Assembly: GCF_015546965.1 (NCBI RefSeq)
Contig: NZ_JADMUF010000001.1
Location: 310,001 to 374,000 of the forward strand
DNA from: Collinsella aerofaciens
GTDB taxonomy: Bacteria > Actinomycetota > Coriobacteriia > Coriobacteriales > Coriobacteriaceae
DNA: 64,000 bases
Reading direction: 5' to 3'
In this document: piece after piece, positions 51,715 to 60,647 of the stretch
Layout: every line of letters begins with the position of its first letter
Numbering within the stretch: the first letter of the stretch is position 1
The notes under the pieces: model-generated
What the model saw: the letters and a program-made list of their open reading frames with translations, nothing else
The model's database searches: none
What the model was told of the DNA's origin: nothing
Translations under genes and position numbers: made by a program

Positions 51715-53157
51715 ATGTCTTTGCTAAACCGCGTACAGCAGCTGCCGAAGGGCTTTGTTTGGGGCGCCGCAACCGCCGCGTACCAAACGGAAGGTTCCAC
51801 GAAGGTGGCAGGCAAGGGTAAGACCATGTGGGACGATTACCTTGTCGCCCAGGGTCGCTTTTTGCCCGACCCGGCCAGTGATTTCTACAACCGCTACGAG
51901 GAGGATATCCGCCTTTCTGCCGAGCATGGACTCAACGCCATTCGTGTGTCCATCGCCTGGACCCGCATCTTCCCCAACGGCGACGATGCCGAACCCCTCG
52001 CCGAGGGCGTTAAGCACTACCACGAGCTGTTCGCCTGCTGCAAAAAGTATGGCGTCGAGCCCTATGTGTCCCTGCATCACTTTGACTCCCCCGCCGCCCT
52101 GTTCAACCAGGGCGACTGGCTCAACCGCAAGACCGTCGACGCCTATGTGCGCTATGCCGAGTTCTGCTTCCGCGAGTTCCGCGAGGTCAAGAATTGGTTC
52201 ACCATCAACGAGCTCATCAGCCTCTCGCACTCCCAATACATCCAAGGCAACTTCCCGCCCAACCATCACTTTGATGTGACGAGCGGCATCCAGAGCCAGC
52301 ACAACGAGCTCGTTGCCCATGCCCGCGCCGTCAACCTGTATAAGGATCTTGACGAGACCGAGCACCTGGGCGGACGCATTGGCATGGTCAACGTCCTGAC
52401 GCCGGCATATCCTGCCACCGACTCGCCCGCCGACCAGCACGCCGCCGACCTGTACAACGCCTTCTACACCGACTTCATCATGGACGGCGCCTTCCTGGGT
52501 CACTACTCCGCGCGCACCCTCTCACTCATCAACGAGATTCTGCGTGCCAACAACGCCACACTTACGGTTGAGGACAGCGACATGGAGGAGCTCGCCAAGG
52601 CGGCGCCCCGCAACGATATGTTCGGCCTCAACTACTATCAGTCGGCGTTTATCGCCGCCTACGATGGCGAGTCAACCAACAGCTTTAACGGCACCGGAGA
52701 CAAGGGCACCTCGTGCTTTAAGTTTAAGGGCGTCGGGCAGCAGGTCGATATGCCGGGTATCCCCACCACCGACTGGGATTGGCTCATCTACCCGCAAGGC
52801 CTCTACGACACGCTCAAGCACATCAGCGCCACCTATCCCAACCTCCCCGTCATCTATATCACCGAAAACGGCCTGGGCCACAAGGACCCCGAGCCCGACG
52901 CAAACGGCATCGTCGCCGATCCCGAGCGCATCGACTTTGTCGACCAGCACATGGAGAAGGTGCTCCAGGCGCGCGCCGAGGGCGTCGACGTCCAGGGCTA
53001 CTTTATCTGGAGCCTGCAGGACCAGTTCTCGTGGGCCAATGGCTATAACAAGCGCTACGGCCTGTTCTACATCGACTTCGACACGCAAAAACGCTACATC
53101 AAGCAGTCGGCACTCTGGTACAAGGAGCTCGCCGACACTATGGCGGACGCGCAGTAG
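51715..53157 (+). CDS. 6-phospho-beta-glycosidase (GH1), unit 2
   Basis: A 480-aa GH1 enzyme, the most diverged of the three. Acid/base Glu 166 (FTINEL) and nucleophile Glu 384 (YITENG). It keeps PASDFYNRY, NAIRVSIAWTRIFP, YVSLHHFDSP and TDWDWLIYPQG of LacG. Start chosen at ATG 51715 (GAGGG 9 nt upstream); ATG 51709 is only 3 nt from it. Here GH1 precedes EIICB, the reverse of units 1 and 3. Substrate may be a 6-phospho-beta-galactoside or related beta-glycoside. Confidence 0.88.
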   Translation: MSLLNRVQQLPKGFVWGAATAAYQTEGSTKVAGKGKTMWDDYLVAQGRFLPDPASDFYNRYEEDIRLSAEHGLNAIRVSIAWTRIFPNGDDAEPLAEGVKHYHELFACCKKYGVEPYVSLHHFDSPAALFNQGDWLNRKTVDAYVRYAEFCFREFREVKNWFTINELISLSHSQYIQGNFPPNHHFDVTSGIQSQHNELVAHARAVNLYKDLDETEHLGGRIGMVNVLTPAYPATDSPADQHAADLYNAFYTDFIMDGAFLGHYSARTLSLINEILRANNATLTVEDSDMEELAKAAPRNDMFGLNYYQSAFIAAYDGESTNSFNGTGDKGTSCFKFKGVGQQVDMPGIPTTDWDWLIYPQGLYDTLKHISATYPNLPVIYITENGLGHKDPEPDANGIVADPERIDFVDQHMEKVLQARAEGVDVQGYFIWSLQDQFSWANGYNKRYGLFYIDFDTQKRYIKQSALWYKELADTMADAQ

Positions 53158-53183
53158 CGCATCGCCTCGCTTTCCCCCGAGAA

Positions 53184-53220
53184 GGGAGCGGCCCTATGCG
53201 ATACAAACCCAGCCGCTCCC
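53184..53220 (+). promoter_or_regulatory. Intercistronic hairpin between GH1 and EIICB (unit 2)
   Basis: GGGAGCGGC pairs with GCCGCTCCC around a 19-nt loop, without a T-tract. Each of the three units has a hairpin at this junction. Confidence 0.5.
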
Positions 53221-53333
53221 CTCTCTCCCCCTGGGACCGGCCCCGCCTGCACCCGGGCTTTTAGCAAGCGGGAGACCATATAGGTTTTCAACGTCCATGC
53301 CATTAAGATTTCATGCAAAGAGGAGCGTGAACT

Positions 53334-55094
53334 ATGGAATCGATCGTTAAGTTCTTGGAGAAAGGTCAGCCGTACTTCGACAAGGTCTCTAAGAACATCT
53401 ACCTTCAGGCCATTAAAGACGGCTTTTTGGCAGCAATGCCCATTATCCTGTCTTCTTCTGTCTTCCTGCTTATTTCGACCCTGCCGGGCGTTGTCGCCAC
53501 GGTCGGCGGCTTTACGCTGCCCGACTGGTGGAACGTCGACGTCGTGAACTTCTGCAACAAGGTTTACAACTTCACGATGGGCGTCGTGGGCATCATGGTC
53601 GCCGGCACCACCGCAAGCGCGCTGACCGGCTCCAAGAACCGCCGCATGCCTGCCGGCAAGGCCATCAACGCCACGAGCACCATGGTCGCCGCCATGTGCG
53701 CTATGCTCATCTTGGCCGTTACCCAGACGAGTGCCAAGATCGACGGCGCCGATGTCTCGGTGTTCTTTACCGACAACATGGGCACCAAGGGCCTGCTGAG
53801 CTCCTTTGTCGCCGCATTTGCCACGGTCAACATCTATGCCTTCTGCATTAAGCGAGACATCACCATCAAGCTGCCCAAAGAAGTCCCCGGCGCCATCGCC
53901 CAGAACTTCCGCGACATCTTCGCCTTCAGCTTCTCCATCCTGTTTGTCGCCGTCATCGACGTTATCTGCCGCGCCTGCTTGGCCGTCCCGTTTGCCAACG
54001 TCATCTCCACGCTGGTGAGCCCGCTGTTCGCCGCTGCCGATTCCTACGCCGGCCTCGCCCTCATCTGGTTCATGATCCCGCTGTTCTGGTTCATGGGCAT
54101 CCACGGCCCCTCGGTCGTTAAGCCTGCCCTCAACGCCGCGCTGTTTGGCAACATCACCACCAACCTCGCCACGCTGCAGGCCGGCGGTCACCCCGCCCTC
54201 GCCCTGACCGAAAACTTCGGTAACTACATCGGCGAACTCGGCGGCACCGGCGCCACGTTCATTGTCCCGATCATCTTCCTGCTCTTTATGCGCTCCAAGC
54301 AGCTCAAGGCCGTCGGCAAAGCCTCTGTCGTGCCCGTGATGTTCGCCGTCAACGAGCCGCTGCTGTTCGCCGCGCCCATCATCCTCAACCCGTACTTCCT
54401 GATCCCGTTCCTGTTTGCCCCCGTGGCCAACGTCCTCATTGGTAAGTTCTTCATCGACTTTTTGGGCATGAACGGCTTTATCTATGCCATGCCGTGGGCA
54501 CTCCCCGGACCGATCGGCACCTTCATCGACACCAACTTCCAGCCGATCTCTCTGGTCCTGGTTGTCGTCCTGCTGGTCGTTGACTTCTTGATCTACTACC
54601 CGTTCTGCAAGGCCTACGACAACGTCCTGTGCAAGCAGGAGGCCGAGACCCTGGCCGAAGAAGAGGCCGAGGAGACCAAGGCCGTCAAGACCGCTGCCGC
54701 CCCCGCCGTTGAGGCTCCTGTTGTCGAGACCGCTTCTGCCACTGAGGCCTCCGCAGCTCCGTCCGCCCTTAAGGGCAAGGATCTGAGGGTTCTGGTTCTG
54801 TGCGCTGGCGCCGGCACCTCTGCACTGCTCGCCAACGCGCTTAAGGAAGGCGCCGACGAGCTGGGCATCGACATTACCGCCAACGCCGGTGCCTACGGCA
54901 GCCACTACGCCATCATGGACCAGTACAACGTCATCGTCCTGGCTCCGCAGGTTCGCACCTATTACAACGAGATGAAGGCCGACACCGACCGCCTGGGCAT
55001 CACGCTGCTGTCGCCCAAGGGCAAACAGTACATCGACCTCACTAAGGATCCCAAGGGTGCCGTCGCCTGGATCGAGGAAAACCTCGAGGCATAA
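53334..55094 (+). CDS. PTS lactose-family EIICB, unit 2
   Basis: A 586-aa permease with IIC (about 1-425, GIHGPSVVKPALNAALF and VNEPLLFAAPIILNPYF), an Ala/Val/Glu linker and IIB with the phospho-Cys at about 490 (VLVLCAGAGTSALL). GAGGAG lies 8 nt before the ATG. Closely related to the unit 3 EIICB, less so to unit 1. It must receive phosphate from an unlinked EIIA, likely 44885-45223. Confidence 0.9.
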   Translation: MESIVKFLEKGQPYFDKVSKNIYLQAIKDGFLAAMPIILSSSVFLLISTLPGVVATVGGFTLPDWWNVDVVNFCNKVYNFTMGVVGIMVAGTTASALTGSKNRRMPAGKAINATSTMVAAMCAMLILAVTQTSAKIDGADVSVFFTDNMGTKGLLSSFVAAFATVNIYAFCIKRDITIKLPKEVPGAIAQNFRDIFAFSFSILFVAVIDVICRACLAVPFANVISTLVSPLFAAADSYAGLALIWFMIPLFWFMGIHGPSVVKPALNAALFGNITTNLATLQAGGHPALALTENFGNYIGELGGTGATFIVPIIFLLFMRSKQLKAVGKASVVPVMFAVNEPLLFAAPIILNPYFLIPFLFAPVANVLIGKFFIDFLGMNGFIYAMPWALPGPIGTFIDTNFQPISLVLVVVLLVVDFLIYYPFCKAYDNVLCKQEAETLAEEEAEETKAVKTAAAPAVEAPVVETASATEASAAPSALKGKDLRVLVLCAGAGTSALLANALKEGADELGIDITANAGAYGSHYAIMDQYNVIVLAPQVRTYYNEMKADTDRLGITLLSPKGKQYIDLTKDPKGAVAWIEENLEA

Positions 55095-55127
55095 GACGCT
55101 GACACCACCTGCCGCTTGCAGACAATA

Positions 55128-55170
55128 AATGGCCCGTGCATCGATGTGTGATGCGCGGGCCATTTTGTTT
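55128..55170 (+). terminator. Terminator after unit 2
   Basis: AATGGCCCG.GCAT pairs with ATGC.CGGGCCATT and runs into TTGTTT. Confidence 0.8.
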
Positions 55171-55189
55171 AGACCGCACCCGTCCTCCT

Positions 55190-55334
55190 GTTCATCTCAA
55201 TCTGTAACATCTAGCCGAGTTTTTCGGTCCTAGCTGTTACAGATCGAGATGAACGCACAGGCCAAGCCGAAAATCTCAATCTGTAACATGTAGCTGAGTT
55301 TTTCGGTCCTAACTGTTACAGATTGAGACGAACG
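55190..55334. repeat. 80-bp-period palindromic repeat, cluster II (2 copies)
   Basis: Units at 55190-55254 and 55271-55334 with CTGTAACATCTAGC..CTAGCTGTTACAG cores, the same family as 50180-50327 and 59999-60301. Between convergent EIICB and LacI genes. Confidence 0.8.
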
Positions 55335-55346
55335 GGCCGAAAAACC

Positions 55347-56348
55347 CTACGCCCGCAGATCCCGCACGCTCGCGCGCTCGACCAACACGCCCGAGACGAG
55401 CGTACGGCTTCTGGAGCTCGGGGCTTCCAGACCTGCGACGACCTCGTTAAGCGCACGGATGCCCAGCTCGCGGTGGCGAAACTTCACCGACGTCAGAATC
55501 GAGTTGGGAATCGTCTTGTAGAGCTCATCGTCGAAGCCGATCACTGACACGTCGTCGGGCACGCTGAGCCCTTTGTCACGTAGGGCCATCATCACGCCGT
55601 TTGCCATGCAGTCGTTAGCAGCGAGGACCGCCGTACAATCGGGTTTATCGGCAAGCACAAGGCCCGCGGCATAGCCACTATCCGCATTCCAATCGCCTTG
55701 CAGAGGCTCGGGCGGCTCAACGCCACGCGCCTCGAGTGCCGCACGCCAACCTTTCATACGGCACTGGCTCGACAGCGACTCTTTCTTACCCGAAACGAAA
55801 TACACGTTCTTGTGCCCGTGGTTCAAGAAGTACTCGCACGCCATGCGCGCGCCGCCCTCTTGGTCGTCACTGACGGTGGAGCAGGTAGGATGTTCCATCG
55901 GTGTGATAATCACCGTCTTGAGGTCTTTCGGCGCCTCAAAGGTATCAAAGTCATCGACCATCTGACGCAGGTTGAAGATCATGCCATCAACAGGCAGCTG
56001 CGACATCCTGCGCGCCGCATCGGCAAGGGTCATCTTCTCCCCTGCGCGCTTTTTGATCATCGTAAGCGCAAAGCCGCGTTCTTCGGCGGCATCGGCGATA
56101 CCGTCAATCATGTCCACGGCACCGCCCGACAAGTGGAACAGCACGACGCCGATGCACCCGTAACGGCCCAACTTGAGTGAACGCGCGGCAAAGTTGGCTC
56201 GAAACCCGAGTGCCTCCATTGCGGAATGGACCTTATCGCGTGTCGACTCTCGCACGCTATCGGGCTCGTTGATCACACGCGAAACCGTCTTGAGAGAAAC
56301 ACCCGCGGCAATCGCCACATCGTTCATCGAGACGTTTTTCTTGTCCAT
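55347..56348 (-). CDS. LacI-family regulator of beta-galactoside unit 3
   Basis: A 333-aa LacI repressor; HTH MNDVAIAAGVSLKTVSRVINEP near 8-29, sensor domain with STVSDDQEGGARM. I used ATG 56348; GTG 56357 (GGAG 5 nt upstream) is also credible and would add three residues. It is divergent from the EIICB-GH1 pair at 56633-59908, with two AAATG..CGTT..CATT operators between. Confidence 0.85.
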   Translation of the reverse strand: MDKKNVSMNDVAIAAGVSLKTVSRVINEPDSVRESTRDKVHSAMEALGFRANFAARSLKLGRYGCIGVVLFHLSGGAVDMIDGIADAAEERGFALTMIKKRAGEKMTLADAARRMSQLPVDGMIFNLRQMVDDFDTFEAPKDLKTVIITPMEHPTCSTVSDDQEGGARMACEYFLNHGHKNVYFVSGKKESLSSQCRMKGWRAALEARGVEPPEPLQGDWNADSGYAAGLVLADKPDCTAVLAANDCMANGVMMALRDKGLSVPDDVSVIGFDDELYKTIPNSILTSVKFRHRELGIRALNEVVAGLEAPSSRSRTLVSGVLVERASVRDLRA

Positions 56349-56486
56349 CGTTGCCACTGCTTCTCCAGTCGGTTTTGCATCGCTTGCTTTTTGTGTTCTA
56401 GCATACACTACCTGCCTGACTGATAAATCAACCGTTTACCGGACAATATCGACCGCTCACGCGTAAATCCTTGTTGCTCTTCCAAA

Positions 56487-56528
56487 AATGTCTTACGTTG
56501 TCATTAGCGAAATGACAACGTTATCATT
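56487..56528. promoter_or_regulatory. Pair of operators for the unit 3 LacI protein
   Basis: AATGTCTTACGTTGTCATT (56487-56505) and AATGACAACGTTATCATT (56511-56528) are inverted relative to each other and 24 bp apart centre to centre, near the likely EIICB promoter. Confidence 0.68.
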
Positions 56529-56632
56529 TCGCAATGCCTTCCTTAAGCAGGAAGGCTTCCGGGCAGTCCTGACCATCCATCGACGACCAGTTCCATCCAC
56601 ATGCATCGCGCATCAAGTAGTAAGGGAGCTCT

Positions 56633-58411
56633 ATGGACGCCATCGTAAAGATGCTCGAAAAGCATCAGCCGTTCTTTGAGAAGATCTCGAGGAACATATA
56701 CCTCCAGGCCATCAAGGACGGATTCCTTGGGTGCATGCCCATTGTCCTCACCTCTTCGATCTTTCTGCTCATTGCCACCCTTCCCGGCGTAGTTGGCATC
56801 ACGCTGCCCCAGCCGCTCATCGACTGGTGCAACAAGCTCTACAACTTCACCATGGGCGTCATGGGCATCATGGTTGCCGGTACCACTGCCAAGAACTTCA
56901 CGGCATCCATGAACCGTCGCATGCCCGCCGGCAAAGTGCTCAACGACGGTTCCACCATGGTGGCCGCCCAGTGCAGCATGCTGCTGCTCGCAGTCACGCA
57001 GTTCACCACCAAGTTCAACGGCTCCGAACTTTCGGTCTTCGATTGCACCAGCATGGGCACGCGCGGTCTGTTCTCGGCCTATATCGCCGCGTTCATTACC
57101 GTTTGGGTCTACAAGTTCTGCGTCTCGCGCGATCTGACCATTAAGCTGCCCAAGGAGGTCCCGGGCGCCATCGCTCAGAACTTCCGTGACATCATCCCCT
57201 TCGGTGGCGCTGTCATCATCTGCGGCATCATCGATGTGGTTGTGCGCAACCTCATGGGCGTTCCGTTCTCCGAGCTGCTCATCAAGCTGCTCTCCCCGCT
57301 CTTCACTGCGGCAGAGACCTATCCTGGCCTTATCCTTATCCAGGCAGCCACCGCGTTCTTCTGGTTCATCGGCGTCCACGGCCCCTCGATCGTCCAGCCG
57401 GGCATCGACCCCATCCGTCTTGCCAACCAGGCCGAGAACCTGCAGGTTCTGCTGGCCGGTGGCCACCCCGCCCACTCCCTCACCTTTAACATGTCGCTCG
57501 TGGGTGAGTTCGGCGGCACCGGCGCCACGTTCATCGTGCCGCTTCTGCTGATTCTCTTTATGAAGTCCAAGCAGCTCAAGGCCGTCGGTAAGGCCTCGAT
57601 TGTTCCTGTTGCCTTTGCTGTCAACGAGCCGCTGCTCTTTGGCGCGCCGATGATCCTTAACCCCTACATGCTCATCCCCTTTGTTGCCGCCGGCTGCGTC
57701 AACGTGAGTGTTGCCAAGTTCTTTATCGACAACGTGGGCATGAACGGCTTCTCCTTCGTGGTGCCTTGGGCTACCCCTGCCCCCATCGGCATCTTCATCA
57801 CCACGAACTTCCAGCTTATCGCCCTGGTGTTTGTCGCGATCATCATCTTGCTGGACGCAATCATCTACCTGCCGTTCTTGAAGGCATACGATAAGCTGCT
57901 CTGCGACCAGGAGGCCGAGCGCGCCGCCGAGCTGGGTCTTGAGTCCGATGGTACCGCTTCCATCGCCGCCAACGCCCCTGCGCCCGCTGTCGAGCAGGCT
58001 ACCGCTTCCGTCGAGCCGACCGCCGCTGCCGCCGACAGCAAGCCTGTCGCCGATCAGCCCGAGCCCGCCGCCGACGTATCCGCTAAGAAGGACGTCGATG
58101 GCCTGAAGGTCCTCGTCCTGTGCGCCGGCGCCGGCACCTCTGCCATGCTTGCCAACGCCATCAAGGAAGGTGCCGCGCAGACCGGAGAGAACATCGCTTC
58201 CTCCGCAGGCGCCTATGGTCAGCACACTGCCATCATGGATCAGTACGACGTTATCGTGCTCGCCCCGCAGGTTCGTAGCTACTACAACGACATGAAGGCC
58301 GACACCGATCGCCTGGGCATTAAGCTGCTCGCTCCGCGCGGTAAGGAATATATCGACCTTACTCGCGACCCCGCCGGCGCCATCAAGTGGCTCCGCGAGA
58401 ACCTCGACTAG
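56633..58411 (+). CDS. PTS lactose-family EIICB, unit 3
   Basis: A 592-aa permease: IIC about 1-420 (GVHGPSIVQPGIDPI, VNEPLLFGAPMILNPYM), a linker of Ala/Pro/Glu repeats (about 440-485) and IIB with the phospho-Cys at about 497 (VLVLCAGAGTSAML). AGGGAG lies 4-5 nt before the ATG. It delivers 6-phospho-beta-galactosides to the GH1 enzyme that follows. Confidence 0.9.
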   Translation: MDAIVKMLEKHQPFFEKISRNIYLQAIKDGFLGCMPIVLTSSIFLLIATLPGVVGITLPQPLIDWCNKLYNFTMGVMGIMVAGTTAKNFTASMNRRMPAGKVLNDGSTMVAAQCSMLLLAVTQFTTKFNGSELSVFDCTSMGTRGLFSAYIAAFITVWVYKFCVSRDLTIKLPKEVPGAIAQNFRDIIPFGGAVIICGIIDVVVRNLMGVPFSELLIKLLSPLFTAAETYPGLILIQAATAFFWFIGVHGPSIVQPGIDPIRLANQAENLQVLLAGGHPAHSLTFNMSLVGEFGGTGATFIVPLLLILFMKSKQLKAVGKASIVPVAFAVNEPLLFGAPMILNPYMLIPFVAAGCVNVSVAKFFIDNVGMNGFSFVVPWATPAPIGIFITTNFQLIALVFVAIIILLDAIIYLPFLKAYDKLLCDQEAERAAELGLESDGTASIAANAPAPAVEQATASVEPTAAAADSKPVADQPEPAADVSAKKDVDGLKVLVLCAGAGTSAMLANAIKEGAAQTGENIASSAGAYGQHTAIMDQYDVIVLAPQVRSYYNDMKADTDRLGIKLLAPRGKEYIDLTRDPAGAIKWLRENLD

Positions 58412-58425
58412 TTCCTCCCTCTGTT

Positions 58426-58452
58426 GGTGCCCGGATCCCCAGTTCGGGCACC
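58426..58452 (+). promoter_or_regulatory. Intercistronic hairpin between EIICB and GH1 (unit 3)
   Basis: GGTGCCCG pairs with CGGGCACC around an 11-nt loop; no T-tract. Probably sets the ratio or stability of the two messages. Confidence 0.55.
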
Positions 58453-58486
58453 TCTCCCTATTCGTATCCCACAGAAAGGATGACTC

Positions 58487-59908
58487 ATGACCAACCCCAT
58501 GCAGTTCCCCGACGGCTTTGTGTTTGGCGGCGCCACCGCCGCTTACCAGGTTGAGGGCGAGACCCGCACGCACGGCAAGGGCAAAGTGCCCTGGGACGAT
58601 TTCCTGGCAGCTCAGGGTCGCTTCTCCCCCGACCCCGCAAGTGACTTCTATAACAAGTATCCGGTCGATATCGACCTGTGCCAGCGTTTCGGCATCAACG
58701 GCATCCGCGTCTCCATCGCCTGGAGCCGTATCTTCCCCAACGGCACTGGTGAGATTAACCCCGAGGGTGTTGCCTTCTATCACGAGCTTTTTGCCACCTG
58801 CAACAAAGCCGGCGTTATCCCCTATGTCACGCTCGATCACTTCGATACGCCCGAGGCCTTTTACCAGAACGGTGGCGAGGGTTTCCTGACGCGCACGACG
58901 ATCGACGCCTTTGTCGAGTATGCCAAGTTCTGCTTTGCCGAGTTCACCGAGGTCAAACACTGGTTTACCTTTAACGAGATTCCCGCGACCGCCGAGGGCA
59001 GCTTTATCGTTGGCAACTGGCCGCACGGCGAGAAGTACCGCCTGGACAAGGCCTTCCAGCTCATGCACAACATGATGGTGGCCCACGCCAAGGCCGTCGT
59101 CGCCTTCCATGAGGGCGGCTTCGGGGGCGAAATCGGCATTGTCCAGAACCTGGAGCCCAAGTATCCCCTCGACCCCAACAGCGCCGCCGACTGCGAGGCC
59201 GCTCGCATGGCCGACGTCATCAACAACCGCTGGGTACTCGACGCCACTTTCCGCGGCCACTATGCAGCCGATACCATGGAAACCGCCACCAAGCTGGCCC
59301 ATATCGCCGGCGGCGAGCTTGATGTTCGCGACGAGGACATCGCTGCGCTGTCCGCCGCGCTCCCCTACAACGATTGCCTGGGCGTCAACACCTACAAGTG
59401 CCAGTTTCTGCGTGCCGCCGAGGGCGAAAACGACATCAACCACAATGGCACTGGCGACAAGGGCTCCTCGCGCTGGTTCCTCAAGGGCGTGGGCGAGGCA
59501 TGCGTGCGCGAAGGCGTTCCCACGACCGATTGGGACTGGATCATCTATCCCGAGGGCCTGTACGACCTGTTGCTCCGCATTAAGAACGATTACCCCAACT
59601 ACAAAAAGATCTACATCACCGAGAACGGCATGGGCTATAAGGACGACTTTGAGGACGGCTTTATCGACGACGCCCCTCGTATCGACTACATGCGTCAGCA
59701 TCTCGCATGGATCCTCAAGGCAATCGACGGCGGTGTAAACGTCGATGGCTACTTTGTGTGGTCGCTGCAGGATCAGTTCTCCTGGACCAACGGCTATAAC
59801 AAACGTTACGGCCTGTTCTACATCGACTTTGAGACCCAGAAGCGCTACCCCAAGGCGAGCGCGTACTGGTACAAGAACGTCGCAGAGACTGGCCTGCTCA
59901 TGGCCTAG
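58487..59908 (+). CDS. lacG: 6-phospho-beta-galactosidase (GH1), unit 3
   Basis: A 473-aa GH1 enzyme close to unit 1. Acid/base Glu 164 (FTFNEI), nucleophile Glu 379 (YITENG). The usual TLHHFDTP reads TLDHFDTP, a change next to the active-site His. AAAGGA lies 9 nt before the ATG. Cytoplasmic partner of the unit 3 EIICB, feeding galactose-6-phosphate to LacAB. Confidence 0.9.
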   Translation: MTNPMQFPDGFVFGGATAAYQVEGETRTHGKGKVPWDDFLAAQGRFSPDPASDFYNKYPVDIDLCQRFGINGIRVSIAWSRIFPNGTGEINPEGVAFYHELFATCNKAGVIPYVTLDHFDTPEAFYQNGGEGFLTRTTIDAFVEYAKFCFAEFTEVKHWFTFNEIPATAEGSFIVGNWPHGEKYRLDKAFQLMHNMMVAHAKAVVAFHEGGFGGEIGIVQNLEPKYPLDPNSAADCEAARMADVINNRWVLDATFRGHYAADTMETATKLAHIAGGELDVRDEDIAALSAALPYNDCLGVNTYKCQFLRAAEGENDINHNGTGDKGSSRWFLKGVGEACVREGVPTTDWDWIIYPEGLYDLLLRIKNDYPNYKKIYITENGMGYKDDFEDGFIDDAPRIDYMRQHLAWILKAIDGGVNVDGYFVWSLQDQFSWTNGYNKRYGLFYIDFETQKRYPKASAYWYKNVAETGLLMA

Positions 59909-59930
59909 TTTCCGCCGCATACCCCCTGTC

Positions 59931-59973
59931 GGCCGCATGTGAGTCCCTCCACGGGATCGCATGCGGCCTTTTT
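59931..59973 (+). terminator. Terminator after unit 3
   Basis: GGCCGCATG pairs with CATGCGGCC; an inner GTCCC/GGGA pair extends it; TTTTT follows. Confidence 0.8.
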
Positions 59974-59998
59974 GTTTTTGGCCGGGCCGCGCGGATCG

Positions 59999-60301
59999 TT
60001 TGTCTCGATCTGTAACATCTAGCAGGGATTTTCGGTCCTAATTGTTACAGATTGAGACGAACGCGCAGGCCGGTCCGAATAATCTAAATCTGTAACACCT
60101 AGCCCACTTTTGACCATCTACCTGTTACAGATCGAGACAAACGCACAGTTCAATCCGCTCAATCTCAATCTACAACATCTAGCCGAGCTTTTCGGTCCCA
60201 GTTGTTACAGATTGAGACAAACGGAATCGGCCAGGCAGAAAATCTAAATCTGTAACATCTAACGAGCATTTGATCGCCTAGTTGTTACAGATCGAGACAA
60301 T
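59999..60301. repeat. 80-bp-period palindromic repeat, cluster III (4 copies)
   Basis: Units begin at about 59999, 60079, 60159 and 60240, each a 60-65-bp palindrome with ATCTGTAACA..TGTTACAGAT arms. The loops alternate between two types: GGGATTTTCGGTC-like (1 and 3) and CCCACTTTTGACC-like (2 and 4). Confidence 0.82.
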
Positions 60302-60370
60302 CAGATGGTCAAATCCTCACTTTCCAGGCAGCTACGAAGCGCTCCTCTTTCTTAATTATTATCGGCATCA

Positions 60371-60422
60371 CGAACACACTTCGGTATCTTTTAATGCCAA
60401 AATGATACCGAAAGCGTGTTCG
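60371..60422. repeat. Imperfect inverted repeat upstream of the AlbA_2 regulator
   Basis: CGAACACACTTCGGTATC and GATACCGAAAGCGTGTTCG pair with one bulge around a 15-nt loop. Confidence 0.6.
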
Positions 60423-60510
60423 AGAATACGGATAATTCCATGCGTTAGCCCAATCAAGCCCCAGGCTTACAAACTCCGTTATTGTTCAGAATGCCAATGC
60501 ATTCGCGTTT

Positions 60511-60626
60511 GCGCGTCATTTCGCGTCACTTTGACGCGCAAAATGACACGCAAATTTTTTCGTGTCATAATTTTGACGCATAAAATGACGTGTAAAATTT
60601 TTACGTGTCATTTTTCACGTCAAATT
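60511..60626 (+). promoter_or_regulatory. Dense array of GACGC/GACAC-type operator motifs
   Basis: At least eight copies of (A)TGAC(A/G)(C/T)G or its complement in 115 bp, arranged partly as palindromes such as AAATGACGTGTAAAATTTTT followed by ACGTGTCATTTTT. It ends about 20 bp before the regulator start, so autoregulation is likely. Confidence 0.65.
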
Positions 60627-60647
60627 GAAGCGAAACGGAGCATCACA

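Noticed and set aside
56543-59962. A 1139-codon open frame antisense to the unit 3 EIICB and GH1 genes
   Set aside because: It mirrors two well-supported genes in a high-G+C region where antisense stops are rare; its product is low-complexity (V/G/D/L-rich) and has no start signal.
59999-60301. CRISPR array
   Set aside because: The repeat units are about 60-65 bp palindromes separated by only about 15-20 bp, with internal variation and no cas genes; this is not repeat-spacer organisation.
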